The notes: a model not told the origin generated them from the letters alone. Shown: positions 44,145 to 56,050, counted from the first letter of the stretch. The stretch: DNA of 64,000 nt from Myrica gale (GCA_963930655.1 OZ005608.1:12214001-12278000), one strand, 5' to 3'. Program-made: numbers and translations.

Positions 44145-44263
44145 GGGAGCGATCATACCAGCACTAATGCACCGGATCCCATCAGAACTCCGCAGTTAAG
44201 CGTGCTTGGGCGAGAGTAGTACTAGGATGGGTGACCTCCTGGGAAGTCCTCGTGTTGCACCCC
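44145..44263 (+). rRNA. 5S rRNA: 5S rRNA gene, copy 112, T4A
   Basis: Duplicate of copy 107; a spacer. Confidence 0.94.
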
Positions 44264-44541
44264 AACATCTTTTTTCCCGCCCCCGAGAAGATTTTCGTGC
44301 GGAAAAAATATTTATCTGAACGGGATTAGATTTCCGCCGGTATTTGGAAACACTCCACTTTTCCGGTGCGAAAAAAGAAGACGAAAACTACATGGCGAAC
44401 TTTTGATTTTTCAAAAACTCGGATATTTTTTTGTCGCAATTCGGCGCGAAAAACCTCTTTCAGCGACGTTGAATACCCGTGAATGGATGTATTTCCCCTG
44501 TGAGAGGGATCCATATAAGAAATCATTGCAACAACCATAAC

Positions 44542-44660
44542 GGGTGCGATCATACCAGCACTAATGCACCGGATCCCATCAGAACTCCGCAGTTAAGCGT
44601 GCTTGGGCGAGAGTAGTACTAGGATGGGTGACCTCCTGGGAAGTCCTCGTGTTGCACCCC
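44542..44660 (+). rRNA. 5S rRNA: 5S rRNA gene, copy 113, consensus
   Basis: b spacer. Confidence 0.97.
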
Positions 44661-44938
44661 AACATCTTTTTTCCCGCCCCCGAGAAGATTTTCGTGCGGA
44701 AAAAATATTTATCTGAACGGGATTAGATTTCCGCCGGTATTTGGAAACACTCCACTTTTCCGGTGCGAAAAAAGAAGACGAAAACTACATGGCGAACTTT
44801 TGATTTTTCAAAAACTCGGATATTTTTTTGTCGCAATTCGGCGCGAAAAAGATCCTTCAGCGACGTTGAATACCCGTGAATGGATGTATTTCCCCTGTGA
44901 GAGGGATCCATATAAGAAATCATTGCAACAACCATAAC

Positions 44939-45057
44939 GGGTGCGATCATACCAGCACTAATGCACCGGATCCCATCAGAACTCCGCAGTTAAGCGTGCT
45001 TGGGCGAGAGTAGTACTAGGATGGGTGACCTCCTGGGAAGTCCTCGTGTTGCACCCC
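44939..45057 (+). rRNA. 5S rRNA: 5S rRNA gene, copy 114, consensus
   Basis: c spacer, first of three in a row. Confidence 0.97.
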
Positions 45058-45335
45058 AACATCTTTTTTCCCGCCCCCGAGAAGATTTTCGTGCGGAAAA
45101 AATATTTATCTGAACGGGATTAGATTTCCGCCGGTATTTGGAAACACTCCACTTTTCCGGTGCGAAAAAAGAAGACGAAAACTACATGGCGAACTTTTGA
45201 TTTTTCAAAAACTCGGATATTTTTTTGTCGCAATTCGGCGCGAAAAAGATCCTTCAGCGACGTTGAATACCCGTGAATGGATGTATTTCCCCTGTGAGAG
45301 GGATCCATATAAGAAATCATTGCAACAACCATAAC

Positions 45336-45454
45336 GGGTGCGATCATACCAGCACTAATGCACCGGATCCCATCAGAACTCCGCAGTTAAGCGTGCTTGG
45401 GCGAGAGTAGTACTAGGATGGGTGACCTCCTGGGAAGTCCTCGTGTTGCACCCC
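45336..45454 (+). rRNA. 5S rRNA: 5S rRNA gene, copy 115, consensus
   Basis: c spacer. Confidence 0.97.
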
Positions 45455-45732
45455 AACATCTTTTTTCCCGCCCCCGAGAAGATTTTCGTGCGGAAAAAAT
45501 ATTTATCTGAACGGGATTAGATTTCCGCCGGTATTTGGAAACACTCCACTTTTCCGGTGCGAAAAAAGAAGACGAAAACTACATGGCGAACTTTTGATTT
45601 TTCAAAAACTCGGATATTTTTTTGTCGCAATTCGGCGCGAAAAAGATCCTTCAGCGACGTTGAATACCCGTGAATGGATGTATTTCCCCTGTGAGAGGGA
45701 TCCATATAAGAAATCATTGCAACAACCATAAC

Positions 45733-45851
45733 GGGTGCGATCATACCAGCACTAATGCACCGGATCCCATCAGAACTCCGCAGTTAAGCGTGCTTGGGCG
45801 AGAGTAGTACTAGGATGGGTGACCTCCTGGGAAGTCCTCGTGTTGCACCCC
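45733..45851 (+). rRNA. 5S rRNA: 5S rRNA gene, copy 116, consensus
   Basis: c spacer. Confidence 0.97.
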
Positions 45852-46129
45852 AACATCTTTTTTCCCGCCCCCGAGAAGATTTTCGTGCGGAAAAAATATT
45901 TATCTGAACGGGATTAGATTTCCGCCGGTATTTGGAAACACTCCACTTTTCCGGTGCGAAAAAAGAAGACGAAAACTACATGGCGAACTTTTGATTTTTC
46001 AAAAACTCGGATATTTTTTTGTCGCAATTCGGCGCGAAAAACCTCTTTCAGCGACGTTGAATACCCGTGAATGGATGTATTTCCCCTGTGAGAGGGATCC
46101 ATATAAGAAATCATTGCAACAACCATAAC

Positions 46130-46248
46130 GGGTGCGATCATACCAGCACTAATGCACCGGATCCCATCAGAACTCCGCAGTTAAGCGTGCTTGGGCGAGA
46201 GTAGTACTAGGATGGGTGACCTCCTGGGAAGTCCTCGTGTTGCACCCC
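46130..46248 (+). rRNA. 5S rRNA: 5S rRNA gene, copy 117, consensus
   Basis: b spacer; last unit aligning with 56170-58154. Confidence 0.97.
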
Positions 46249-46526
46249 AACATCTTTTTTCCCGCCCCCGAGAAGATTTTCGTGCGGAAAAAATATTTAT
46301 CTGAACGGGATTAGATTTCCGCCGGTATTTGGAAACACTCCACTTTTCCGGTGCGAAAAAAGAAGACGAAAACTACATGGCGAACTTTTGATTTTTCAAA
46401 AACTCGGATATTTTTTTGTCGCAATTCGGCGCGAAAAACCTCTTTCAGCGACGTTGAATACCCGTGAATGGATGTATTTCCCCTGTGAGAGGGATCCATA
46501 TAAGAAATCATTGCAACAACCATAAC

Positions 46527-46645
46527 GGGTGCGATCATACCAGCACTAATGCACCGGATCCCATCAGAACTCCGCAGTTAAGCGTGCTTGGGCGAGAGTA
46601 GTACTAGGATGGGTGACCTCCTGGGAAGTCCTCGTGTTGCACCCC
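46527..46645 (+). rRNA. 5S rRNA: 5S rRNA gene, copy 118, consensus
   Basis: b spacer. Confidence 0.97.
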
Positions 46646-46923
46646 AACATCTTTTTTCCCGCCCCCGAGAAGATTTTCGTGCGGAAAAAATATTTATCTG
46701 AACGGGATTAGATTTCCGCCGGTATTTGGAAACACTCCACTTTTCCGGTGCGAAAAAAGAAGACGAAAACTACATGGCGAATTTTTGATTTTTCAAAAAC
46801 TCGGATATTTTTTTGTCGCAATTCGGCGCGAAAAAGATCCTTCAGCGACGTTGAATACCCGTGAATGGATGTATTTCCCCTGTGAGAGGGATCCATATAA
46901 GAAATCATTGCAACAACCATAAC

Positions 46924-47042
46924 GGGTGCGATCATACCAGCACTAATGCACCGGATCCCATCAGAACTCCGCAGTTAAGCGTGCTTGGGCGAGAGTAGTA
47001 CTAGGATGGGTGACCTCCTGGGAAGTCCTCGTGTTGCACCCC
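46924..47042 (+). rRNA. 5S rRNA: 5S rRNA gene, copy 119, consensus
   Basis: c' spacer. Confidence 0.97.
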
Positions 47043-47320
47043 AACATCTTTTTTCCCGCCCCCGAGAAGATTTTCGTGCGGAAAAAATATTTATCTGAAC
47101 GGGATTAGATTTCCGCCGGTATTTGGAAACACTCCACTTTTCCGGTGCGAAAAAAGAAGACGAAAACTACATGGCGAACTTTTGATTTTTCAAAAACTCG
47201 GATATTTTTTTGTCGCAATTCGGCGCGAAAAAGATCCTTCAGCGACGTTGAATACCCGTGAATGGATGTATTTCCCCTGTGAGAGGGATCCATATAAGAA
47301 ATCATTGCAACAACCATAAC

Positions 47321-47439
47321 GGGTGCGATCATACCAGCACTAATGCACCGGATCCCATCAGAACTCCGCAGTTAAGCGTGCTTGGGCGAGAGTAGTACTA
47401 GGATGGGTGACCTCCTGGGAAGTCCTCGTGTTGCACCCC
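47321..47439 (+). rRNA. 5S rRNA: 5S rRNA gene, copy 120, consensus
   Basis: c spacer. Confidence 0.97.
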
Positions 47440-47717
47440 AACATCTTTTTTCCCGCCCCCGAGAAGATTTTCGTGCGGAAAAAATATTTATCTGAACGGG
47501 ATTAGATTTCCGCCGGTATTTGGAAACACTCCACTTTTCCGGTGCGAAAAAAGAAGACGAAAACTACATGGCGAACTTTTGATTTTTCAAAAACTCGGAT
47601 ATTTTTTTGTCGCAATTCGGCGCGAAAAACCTCTTTCAGCGACGTTGAATACCCGTGAATGGATGTATTTCCCCTGTGAGAGGGATCCATATAAGAAATT
47701 ATTGCAACAACCATAAC

Positions 47718-47836
47718 GGGTGCGATCATACCAGCACTAATGCACCGGATCCCATCAGAACTCCGCAGGTATGCGTGCTTGGGCGAGAGTAGTACTAGGA
47801 TGGGTGACCTCCTGGGAAGTCCTCGTGTTGCACCCC
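47718..47836 (+). rRNA. 5S rRNA: 5S rRNA gene, copy 121, T52G A55T
   Basis: d2 spacer; A5 flank; 4366 bp after copy 110. Confidence 0.93.
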
Positions 47837-48113
47837 AACATCTTTTTTCCCGCCCCCGAGAAGATTTTCGTGCGGAAAAATATTTATCTGAACGGGATTA
47901 GATTTCCGCCGGTATTTGGAAACACTCCACTTTTCCGGTGCGAAAAAAGAAGACGAAAACTACATGGCGAACTTTTGATTTTTCAAAAACTCGGATATTT
48001 TTTTGTCGCAATTCGGCGCGAAAAAGCTCTTTCAGCGACGTTGAATACCCGTGAATGGATGTATTTCCCCTGTGAGAGGGATCCATATAAGAAATCATTG
48101 CAACAAACATAAC

Positions 48114-48232
48114 GGGTGCGATCATACCAGCACTAATGCACCGGATCCCATCAGAACTCCGCAGTTAAGCGTGCTTGGGCGAGAGTAGTACTAGGATGGG
48201 TGACCTCCTGGGAAGTCCTCGTGTTGCACCCC
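48114..48232 (+). rRNA. 5S rRNA: 5S rRNA gene, copy 122, consensus
   Basis: e spacer. Confidence 0.97.
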
Positions 48233-48510
48233 AACATCTTTTTTCCCGCCCCCGAGAAGATTTTCGTGCGGAAAAAATATTTATCTGAACGGGATTAGAT
48301 TTCCGCCGGTATTTGGAAACACTCCACTTTTCCGGTGCGAAAAAAGAAGACGAAAACTACATGGCGAACTTTTGATTTTTCAAAAACTCGGATATTTTTT
48401 TGTCGCAATTCGGCGCGAAAAACCTCTTTCAGCGACGTTGAATACCCGTGAATGGATGTATTTCCCCTGTGAGAGGGATCCATATAAGAAATCATTGCAA
48501 CAAACATAAC

Positions 48511-48629
48511 GGGTGCGATCATACCAGCACTAATGCACCGGATCCCATCAGAACTCCGCAGTTAAGCGTGCTTGGGCGAGAGTAGTACTAGGATGGGTGA
48601 CCTCCTGGGAAGTCCTCGTGTTGCACCCC
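48511..48629 (+). rRNA. 5S rRNA: 5S rRNA gene, copy 123, consensus
   Basis: a spacer. Confidence 0.97.
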
Positions 48630-48907
48630 AACATCTTTTTTCCCGCCCCCGAGAAGATTTTCGTGCGGAAAAAATATTTATCTGAACGGGATTAGATTTC
48701 CGCCGGTATTTGGAAACACTCCACTTTTCCGGTGCGAAAAAAGAAGACGAAAACTACATGGGGAACTTTTGATTTTTCAAAAACTCGGATATTTTTTTGT
48801 CGCAATTCGGCGCGAAAAACCTCTTTCAGCGACGTTGAATACCCGTGAATGGATGTATTTCCCCTGTGAGAGGGATCCATATAAGAAATCATTGCAACAA
48901 CCATAAC

Positions 48908-49026
48908 GGGTGCGATCATACCAGCACTAATGCACCGGATCCCATCAGAACTCCGCAGTTAAGCGTGCTTGGGCGAGAGTAGTACTAGGATGGGTGACCT
49001 CCTGGGAAGTCCTCGTGTTGCACCCC
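48908..49026 (+). rRNA. 5S rRNA: 5S rRNA gene, copy 124, consensus
   Basis: f spacer; opens superblock copy 2, paralogue of copy 89. Confidence 0.97.
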
Positions 49027-49304
49027 AACATCTTTTTTCCCGCCCCCGAGAAGATTTTCGTGCGGAAAAAATATTTATCTGAACGGGATTAGATTTCCGC
49101 CGGTATTTGGAAACACTCCACTTTTCCGGTGCGAAAAAAGAAGACGAAAACTACATGGCGAATTTTTGATTTTTCAAAAACTCGGATATTTTTTTGTCGC
49201 AATTCGGCGCGAAAAAGATCCTTCAGCGACGTTGAATACCCGTGAATGGATGTATTTCCCCTGTGAGAGGGATCCATATAAGAAATCATTGCAACAACCA
49301 TAAC

Positions 49305-49423
49305 GGGTGCGATCATACCAGCACTAATGCACCGGATCCCATCAGAACTCCGCAGTTAAGCGTGCTTGGGCGAGAGTAGTACTAGGATGGGTGACCTCCT
49401 GGGAAGTCCTCGTGTTGCACCCC
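49305..49423 (+). rRNA. 5S rRNA: 5S rRNA gene, copy 125, consensus
   Basis: c' spacer; paralogue of copy 90. Confidence 0.97.
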
Positions 49424-49701
49424 AACATCTTTTTTCCCGCCCCCGAGAAGATTTTCGTGCGGAAAAAATATTTATCTGAACGGGATTAGATTTCCGCCGG
49501 TATTTGGAAACACTCCACTTTTCCGGTGCGAAAAAAGAAGACGAAAACTACATGGCGAACTTTTGATTTTTCAAAAACTCGGATATTTTTTTGTCGCAAT
49601 TCGGCGCGAAAAAGATCCTTCAGCGACGTTGAATACCCGTGAATGGATGTATTTCCCCTGTGAGAGGGATCCATATAAGAAATCATTGCAACAACCATAA
49701 C

Positions 49702-49820
49702 GGGTGCGATCATACCAGCACTAATGCACCGGATCCCATCAGAACTCCGCAGTTAAGCGTGCTTGGGCGAGAGTAGTACTAGGATGGGTGACCTCCTGGG
49801 AAGTCCTCGTGTTGCACCCC
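49702..49820 (+). rRNA. 5S rRNA: 5S rRNA gene, copy 126, consensus
   Basis: c spacer. Confidence 0.97.
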
Positions 49821-50098
49821 AACATCTTTTTTCCCGCCCCCGAGAAGATTTTCGTGCGGAAAAAATATTTATCTGAACGGGATTAGATTTCCGCCGGTAT
49901 TTGGAAACACTCCACTTTTCCGGTGCGAAAAAAGAAGACGAAAACTACATGGCGAACTTTTGATTTTTCAAAAACTCGGATATTTTTTTGTCGCAATTCG
50001 GCGCGAAAAACCTCTTTCAGCGACGTTGAATACCCGTGAATGGATGTATTTCCCCTGTGAGAGGGATCCATATAAGAAATTATTGCAACAACCATAAC

Positions 50099-50217
50099 GG
50101 GTGCGATCATACCAGCACTAATGCACCGGATCCCATCAGAACTCCGCAGGTATGCGTGCTTGGGCGAGAGTAGTACTAGGATGGGTGACCTCCTGGGAAG
50201 TCCTCGTGTTGCACCCC
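50099..50217 (+). rRNA. 5S rRNA: 5S rRNA gene, copy 127, T52G A55T
   Basis: d2 spacer; A5 flank; paralogue of copy 92. Confidence 0.93.
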
Positions 50218-50494
50218 AACATCTTTTTTCCCGCCCCCGAGAAGATTTTCGTGCGGAAAAATATTTATCTGAACGGGATTAGATTTCCGCCGGTATTTGG
50301 AAACACTCCACTTTTCCGGTGCGAAAAAAGAAGACGAAAACTACATGGCGAACTTTTGATTTTTCAAAAACTCGGATATTTTTTTGTCGCAATTCGGCGC
50401 GAAAAAGCTCTTTCAGCGACGTTGAATACCCGTGAATGGATGTATTTCCCCTGTGAGAGGGATCCATATAAGAAATCATTGCAACAAACATAAC

Positions 50495-50613
50495 GGGTGC
50501 GATCATACCAGCACTAATGCACCGGATCCCATCAGAACTCCGCAGTTAAGCGTGCTTGGGCGAGAGTAGTACTAGGATGGGTGACCTCCTGGGAAGTCCT
50601 CGTGTTGCACCCC
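50495..50613 (+). rRNA. 5S rRNA: 5S rRNA gene, copy 128, consensus
   Basis: e spacer. Confidence 0.97.
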
Positions 50614-50891
50614 AACATCTTTTTTCCCGCCCCCGAGAAGATTTTCGTGCGGAAAAAATATTTATCTGAACGGGATTAGATTTCCGCCGGTATTTGGAAA
50701 CACTCCACTTTTCCGGTGCGAAAAAAGAAGACGAAAACTACATGGCGAACTTTTGATTTTTCAAAAACTCGGATATTTTTTTGTCGCAATTCGGCGCGAA
50801 AAACCTCTTTCAGCGACGTTGAATACCCGTGAATGGATGTATTTCCCCTGTGAGAGGGATCCATATAAGAAATCATTGCAACAAACATAAC

Positions 50892-51010
50892 GGGTGCGAT
50901 CATACCAGCACTAATGCACCGGATCCCATCAGAACTCCGCAGTTAAGCGTGCTTGGGCGAGAGTAGTACTAGGATGGGTGACCTCCTGGGAAGTCCTCGT
51001 GTTGCACCCC
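50892..51010 (+). rRNA. 5S rRNA: 5S rRNA gene, copy 129, consensus
   Basis: a spacer. Confidence 0.97.
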
Positions 51011-51288
51011 AACATCTTTTTTCCCGCCCCCGAGAAGATTTTCGTGCGGAAAAAATATTTATCTGAACGGGATTAGATTTCCGCCGGTATTTGGAAACAC
51101 TCCACTTTTCCGGTGCGAAAAAAGAAGACGAAAACTACATGGGGAACTTTTGATTTTTCAAAAACTCGGATATTTTTTTGTCGCAATTCGGCGCGAAAAA
51201 CCTCTTTCAGCGACGTTGAATACCCGTGAATGGATGTATTTCCCCTGTGAGAGGGATCCATATAAGAAATCATTGCAACAACCATAAC

Positions 51289-51407
51289 GGGTGCGATCAT
51301 ACCAGCACTAATGCACCGGATCCCATCAGAACTCCGCAGTTAAGCGTGCTTGGGCGAGAGTAGTACTAGGATGGGTGACCTCCTGGGAAGTCCTCGTGTT
51401 GCACCCC
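51289..51407 (+). rRNA. 5S rRNA: 5S rRNA gene, copy 130, consensus
   Basis: f spacer; paralogue of copy 95. Confidence 0.97.
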
Positions 51408-51685
51408 AACATCTTTTTTCCCGCCCCCGAGAAGATTTTCGTGCGGAAAAAATATTTATCTGAACGGGATTAGATTTCCGCCGGTATTTGGAAACACTCC
51501 ACTTTTCCGGTGCGAAAAAAGAAGACGAAAACTACATGGCGAACTTTTGATTTTTCAAAAACTCGGATATTTTTTTGTCGCAATTCGGCGCGAAAAAGAT
51601 CCTTCAGCGACGTTGAATACCCGTGAATGGATGTATTTCCCCTGTGAGAGGGATCCATATAAGAAATCATTGCAACAACCATAAC

Positions 51686-51804
51686 GGGTGCGATCATACC
51701 AGCACTAATGCACCGGATCCCATCAGAACTCCGCAGTTAAGCGTGCTTGGGCGAGAGTAGTACTAGGATGGGTGACCTCCTGGGAAGTCCTCGTGTTGCA
51801 CCCC
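51686..51804 (+). rRNA. 5S rRNA: 5S rRNA gene, copy 131, consensus
   Basis: c spacer. Confidence 0.97.
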
Positions 51805-52082
51805 AACATCTTTTTTCCCGCCCCCGAGAAGATTTTCGTGCGGAAAAAATATTTATCTGAACGGGATTAGATTTCCGCCGGTATTTGGAAACACTCCACT
51901 TTTCCGGTGCGAAAAAAGAAGACGAAAACTACATGGCGAACTTTTGATTTTTCAAAAACTCGGATATTTTTTTGTCGCAATTCGGCGCGAAAAAGATCCT
52001 TCAGCGACGTTGAATACCCGTGAATGGATGTATTTCCCCTGTGAGAGGGATCCATATAAGAAATCATTGCAACAACCATAAC

Positions 52083-52201
52083 GGGTGCGATCATACCAGC
52101 ACTAATGCACCGGATCCCATCAGAACTCCGCAGTTAAGCGTGCTTGGGCGAGAGTAGTACTAGGATGGGTGACCTCCTGGGAAGTCCTCGTGTTGCACCC
52201 C
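52083..52201 (+). rRNA. 5S rRNA: 5S rRNA gene, copy 132, consensus
   Basis: c spacer. Confidence 0.97.
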
Positions 52202-52479
52202 AACATCTTTTTTCCCGCCCCCGAGAAGATTTTCGTGCGGAAAAAATATTTATCTGAACGGGATTAGATTTCCGCCGGTATTTGGAAACACTCCACTTTT
52301 CCGGTGCGAAAAAAGAAGACGAAAACTACATGGCGAACTTTTGATTTTTCAAAAACTCGGATATTTTTTTGTCGCAATTCGGCGCGAAAAACCTCTTTCA
52401 GCGACGTTGAATACCCGTGAATGGATGTATTTCCCCTGTGAGAGGGATCCATATAAGAAATTATTGCAACAACCATAAC

Positions 52480-52598
52480 GGGTGCGATCATACCAGCACT
52501 AATGCACCGGATCCCATCAGAACTCCGCAGGTATGCGTGCTTGGGCGAGAGTAGTACTAGGATGGGTGACCTCCTGGGAAGTCCTCGTGTTGCACCCC
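52480..52598 (+). rRNA. 5S rRNA: 5S rRNA gene, copy 133, T52G A55T
   Basis: d2 spacer; A5 flank; paralogue of copy 98. Confidence 0.93.
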
Positions 52599-52875
52599 AA
52601 CATCTTTTTTCCCGCCCCCGAGAAGATTTTCGTGCGGAAAAATATTTATCTGAACGGGATTAGATTTCCGCCGGTATTTGGAAACACTCCACTTTTCCGG
52701 TGCGAAAAAAGAAGACGAAAACTACATGGCGAACTTTTGATTTTTCAAAAACTCGGATATTTTTTTGTCGCAATTCGGCGCGAAAAAGCTCTTTCAGCGA
52801 CGTTGAATACCCGTGAATGGATGTATTTCCCCTGTGAGAGGGATCCATATAAGAAATCATTGCAACAAACATAAC

Positions 52876-52994
52876 GGGTGCGATCATACCAGCACTAATG
52901 CACCGGATCCCATCAGAACTCCGCAGTTAAGCGTGCTTGGGCGAGAGTAGTACTAGGATGGGTGACCTCCTGGGAAGTCCTCGTGTTGCACCCC
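52876..52994 (+). rRNA. 5S rRNA: 5S rRNA gene, copy 134, consensus
   Basis: e spacer with a normal ATATAA, unlike its paralogue copy 99. Confidence 0.97.
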
Positions 52995-53272
52995 AACATC
53001 TTTTTTCCCGCCCCCGAGAAGATTTTCGTGCGGAAAAAATATTTATCTGAACGGGATTAGATTTCCGCCGGTATTTGGAAACACTCCACTTTTCCGGTGC
53101 GAAAAAAGAAGACGAAAACTACATGGCGAACTTTTGATTTTTCAAAAACTCGGATATTTTTTTGTCGCAATTCGGCGCGAAAAACCTCTTTCAGCGACGT
53201 TGAATACCCGTGAATGGATGTATTTCCCCTGTGAGAGGGATCCATATAAGAAATCATTGCAACAAACATAAC

Positions 53273-53391
53273 GGGTGCGATCATACCAGCACTAATGCAC
53301 CGGATCCCATCAGAACTCCGCAGTTAAGCGTGCTTGGGCGAGAGTAGTACTAGGATGGGTGACCTCCTGGGAAGTCCTCGTGTTGCACCCC
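53273..53391 (+). rRNA. 5S rRNA: 5S rRNA gene, copy 135, consensus
   Basis: a spacer. Confidence 0.97.
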
Positions 53392-53669
53392 AACATCTTT
53401 TTTCCCGCCCCCGAGAAGATTTTCGTGCGGAAAAAATATTTATCTGAACGGGATTAGATTTCCGCCGGTATTTGGAAACACTCCACTTTTCCGGTGCGAA
53501 AAAAGAAGACGAAAACTACATGGCGAACTTTTGATTTTTCAAAAACTCGGATATTTTTTTGTCGCAATTCGGCGCGAAAAACCTCTTTCAGCGACGTTGA
53601 ATACCCGTGAATGGATGTATTTCCCCTGTGAGAGGGATCCATATAAGAAATCATTGCAACAACCATAAC

Positions 53670-53788
53670 GGGTGCGATCATACCAGCACTAATGCACCGG
53701 ATCCCATCAGAACTCCGCAGTTAAGCGTGCTTGGGCGAGAGTAGTACTAGGATGGGTGACCTCCTGGGAAGTCCTCGTGTTGCACCCC
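53670..53788 (+). rRNA. 5S rRNA: 5S rRNA gene, copy 136, consensus
   Basis: b spacer. Confidence 0.97.
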
Positions 53789-54066
53789 AACATCTTTTTT
53801 CCCGCCCCCGAGAAGATTTTCGTGCGGAAAAAATATTTATCTGAACGGGATTAGATTTCCGCCGGTATTTGGAAACACTCCACTTTTCCGGTGCGAAAAA
53901 AGAAGACGAAAACTACATGGCGAACTTTTGATTTTTCAAAAACTCGGATATTTTTTTGTCGCAATTCGGCGCGAAAAACCTCTTTCAGCGACGTTGAATA
54001 CCCGTGAATGGATGTATTTCCCCTGTGAGAGGGATCCATATAAGAAATCATTGCAACAACCATAAC

Positions 54067-54185
54067 GGGTGCGATCATACCAGCACTAATGCACCGGATC
54101 CCATCAGAACTCCGCAGTTAAGCGTGCTTGGGCGAGAGTAGTACTAGGATGGGTGACCTCCTGGGAAGTCCTCGTGTTGCACCCC
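54067..54185 (+). rRNA. 5S rRNA: 5S rRNA gene, copy 137, consensus
   Basis: b spacer. Confidence 0.97.
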
Positions 54186-54463
54186 AACATCTTTTTTCCC
54201 GCCCCCGAGAAGATTTTCGTGCGGAAAAAATATTTATCTGAACGGGATTAGATTTCCGCCGGTATTTGGAAACACTCCACTTTTCCGGTGCGAAAAAAGA
54301 AGACGAAAACTACATGGCGAACTTTTGATTTTTCAAAAACTCGGATATTTTTTTGTCGCAATTCGGCGCGAAAAAGATCCTTCAGCGACGTTGAATACCC
54401 GTGAATGGATGTATTTCCCCTGTGAGAGGGATCCATATAAGAAATCATTGCAACAACCATAAC

Positions 54464-54582
54464 GGGTGCGATCATACCAGCACTAATGCACCGGATCCCA
54501 TCAGAACTCCGCAGTTAAGCGTGCTTGGGCGAGAGTAGTACTAGGATGGGTGACCTCCTGGGAAGTCCTCGTGTTGCACCCC
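54464..54582 (+). rRNA. 5S rRNA: 5S rRNA gene, copy 138, consensus
   Basis: c spacer. Confidence 0.97.
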
Positions 54583-54860
54583 AACATCTTTTTTCCCGCC
54601 CCCGAGAAGATTTTCGTGCGGAAAAAATATTTATCTGAACGGGATTAGATTTCCGCCGGTATTTGGAAACACTCCACTTTTCCGGTGCGAAAAAAGAAGA
54701 CGAAAACTACATGGCGAACTTTTGATTTTTCAAAAACTCGGATATTTTTTTGTCGCAATTCGGCGCGAAAAAGATCCTTCAGCGACGTTGAATACCCGTG
54801 AATGGATGTATTTCCCCTGTGAGAGGGATCCATATAAGAAATCATTGCAACAACCATAAC

Positions 54861-54979
54861 GGGTGCGATCATACCAGCACTAATGCACCGGATCCCATCA
54901 GAACTCCGCAGTTAAGCGTGCTTGGGCGAGAGTAGTACTAGGATGGGTGACCTCCTGGGAAGTCCTCGTGTTGCACCCC
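54861..54979 (+). rRNA. 5S rRNA: 5S rRNA gene, copy 139, consensus
   Basis: c spacer. Confidence 0.97.
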
Positions 54980-55257
54980 AACATCTTTTTTCCCGCCCCC
55001 GAGAAGATTTTCGTGCGGAAAAAATATTTATCTGAACGGGATTAGATTTCCGCCGGTATTTGGAAACACTCCACTTTTCCGGTGCGAAAAAAGAAGACGA
55101 AAACTACATGGCGAACTTTTGATTTTTCAAAAACTCGGATATTTTTTTGTCGCAATTCGGCGCGAAAAACCTCTTTCAGCGACGTTGAATACCCGTGAAT
55201 GGATGTATTTCCCCTGTGAGAGGGATCCATATAAGAAATTATTGCAACAACCATAAC

Positions 55258-55376
55258 GGGTGCGATCATACCAGCACTAATGCACCGGATCCCATCAGAA
55301 CTCCGCAGGTATGCGTGCTTGGGCGAGAGTAGTACTAGGATGGGTGACCTCCTGGGAAGTCCTCGTGTTGCACCCC
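55258..55376 (+). rRNA. 5S rRNA: 5S rRNA gene, copy 140, T52G A55T
   Basis: d2 spacer; A5 flank; last of the eight, paralogue of copy 105. Confidence 0.93.
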
Positions 55377-55653
55377 AACATCTTTTTTCCCGCCCCCGAG
55401 AAGATTTTCGTGCGGAAAAATATTTATCTGAACGGGATTAGATTTCCGCCGGTATTTGGAAACACTCCACTTTTCCGGTGCGAAAAAAGAAGACGAAAAC
55501 TACATGGCGAACTTTTGATTTTTCAAAAACTCGGATATTTTTTTGTCGCAATTCGGCGCGAAAAAGCTCTTTCAGCGACGTTGAATACCCGTGAATGGAT
55601 GTATTTCCCCTGTGAGAGGGATCCATATAAGAAATCATTGCAACAAACATAAC

Positions 55654-55772
55654 GGGTGCGATCATACCAGCACTAATGCACCGGATCCCATCAGAACTCC
55701 GCAGTTAAGCGTGCTTGGGCGAGAGTAGTACTAGGATGGGTGACCTCCTGGGAAGTCCTCGTGTTGCACCCC
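55654..55772 (+). rRNA. 5S rRNA: 5S rRNA gene, copy 141, consensus
   Basis: e spacer with GATTTCCGCC, so it lacks the T mark of its paralogue copy 106. Confidence 0.97.
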
Positions 55773-56050
55773 AACATCTTTTTTCCCGCCCCCGAGAAGA
55801 TTTTCGTGCGGAAAAAATATTTATCTGAACGGGATTAGATTTCCGCCGGTATTTGGAAACACTCCACTTTTCCGGTGCGAAAAAAGAAGACGAAAACTAC
55901 ATGGCGAACTTTTGATTTTTCAAAAACTCGGATATTTTTTTGTCGCAATTCGGCGCGAAAAACCTCTTTCAGCGACGTTGAATACCCGTGAATGGATGTA
56001 TTTCCCCTGTGAGAGGGATCCATATAAGAAATCATTGCAACAAACATAAC

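Larger units (their letters stand above)
42280..44263 (+). repeat. 1984-bp pentamer duplicated from 40296-42279
   Basis: c c d2 e a, matching the preceding 1984 bp in unit order. It includes two rare marks: GATTTCTGCC (C to T at 43541, equivalent to 41557) and T4A in the last gene. Confidence 0.9.
44264..48629 (+). repeat. 11-unit block (4366 bp) between the superblocks
   Basis: b c c c b b b-free run: the order is b c c c b b c' c d2 e a. Its first five units match 56170-58154, which follow the second superblock, so the paralogy continues across this boundary at an offset of 11,906 bp. Confidence 0.75.

Noticed and set aside
36262..55652. Plus-strand reading frames of 113 codons across the box-A-variant 5S gene and the following spacer
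   Set aside because: They exist only because T52G/A55T creates an ATG and removes a stop while the A5 run shifts the frame. They lie over an rRNA gene and its terminator and have no coding features.
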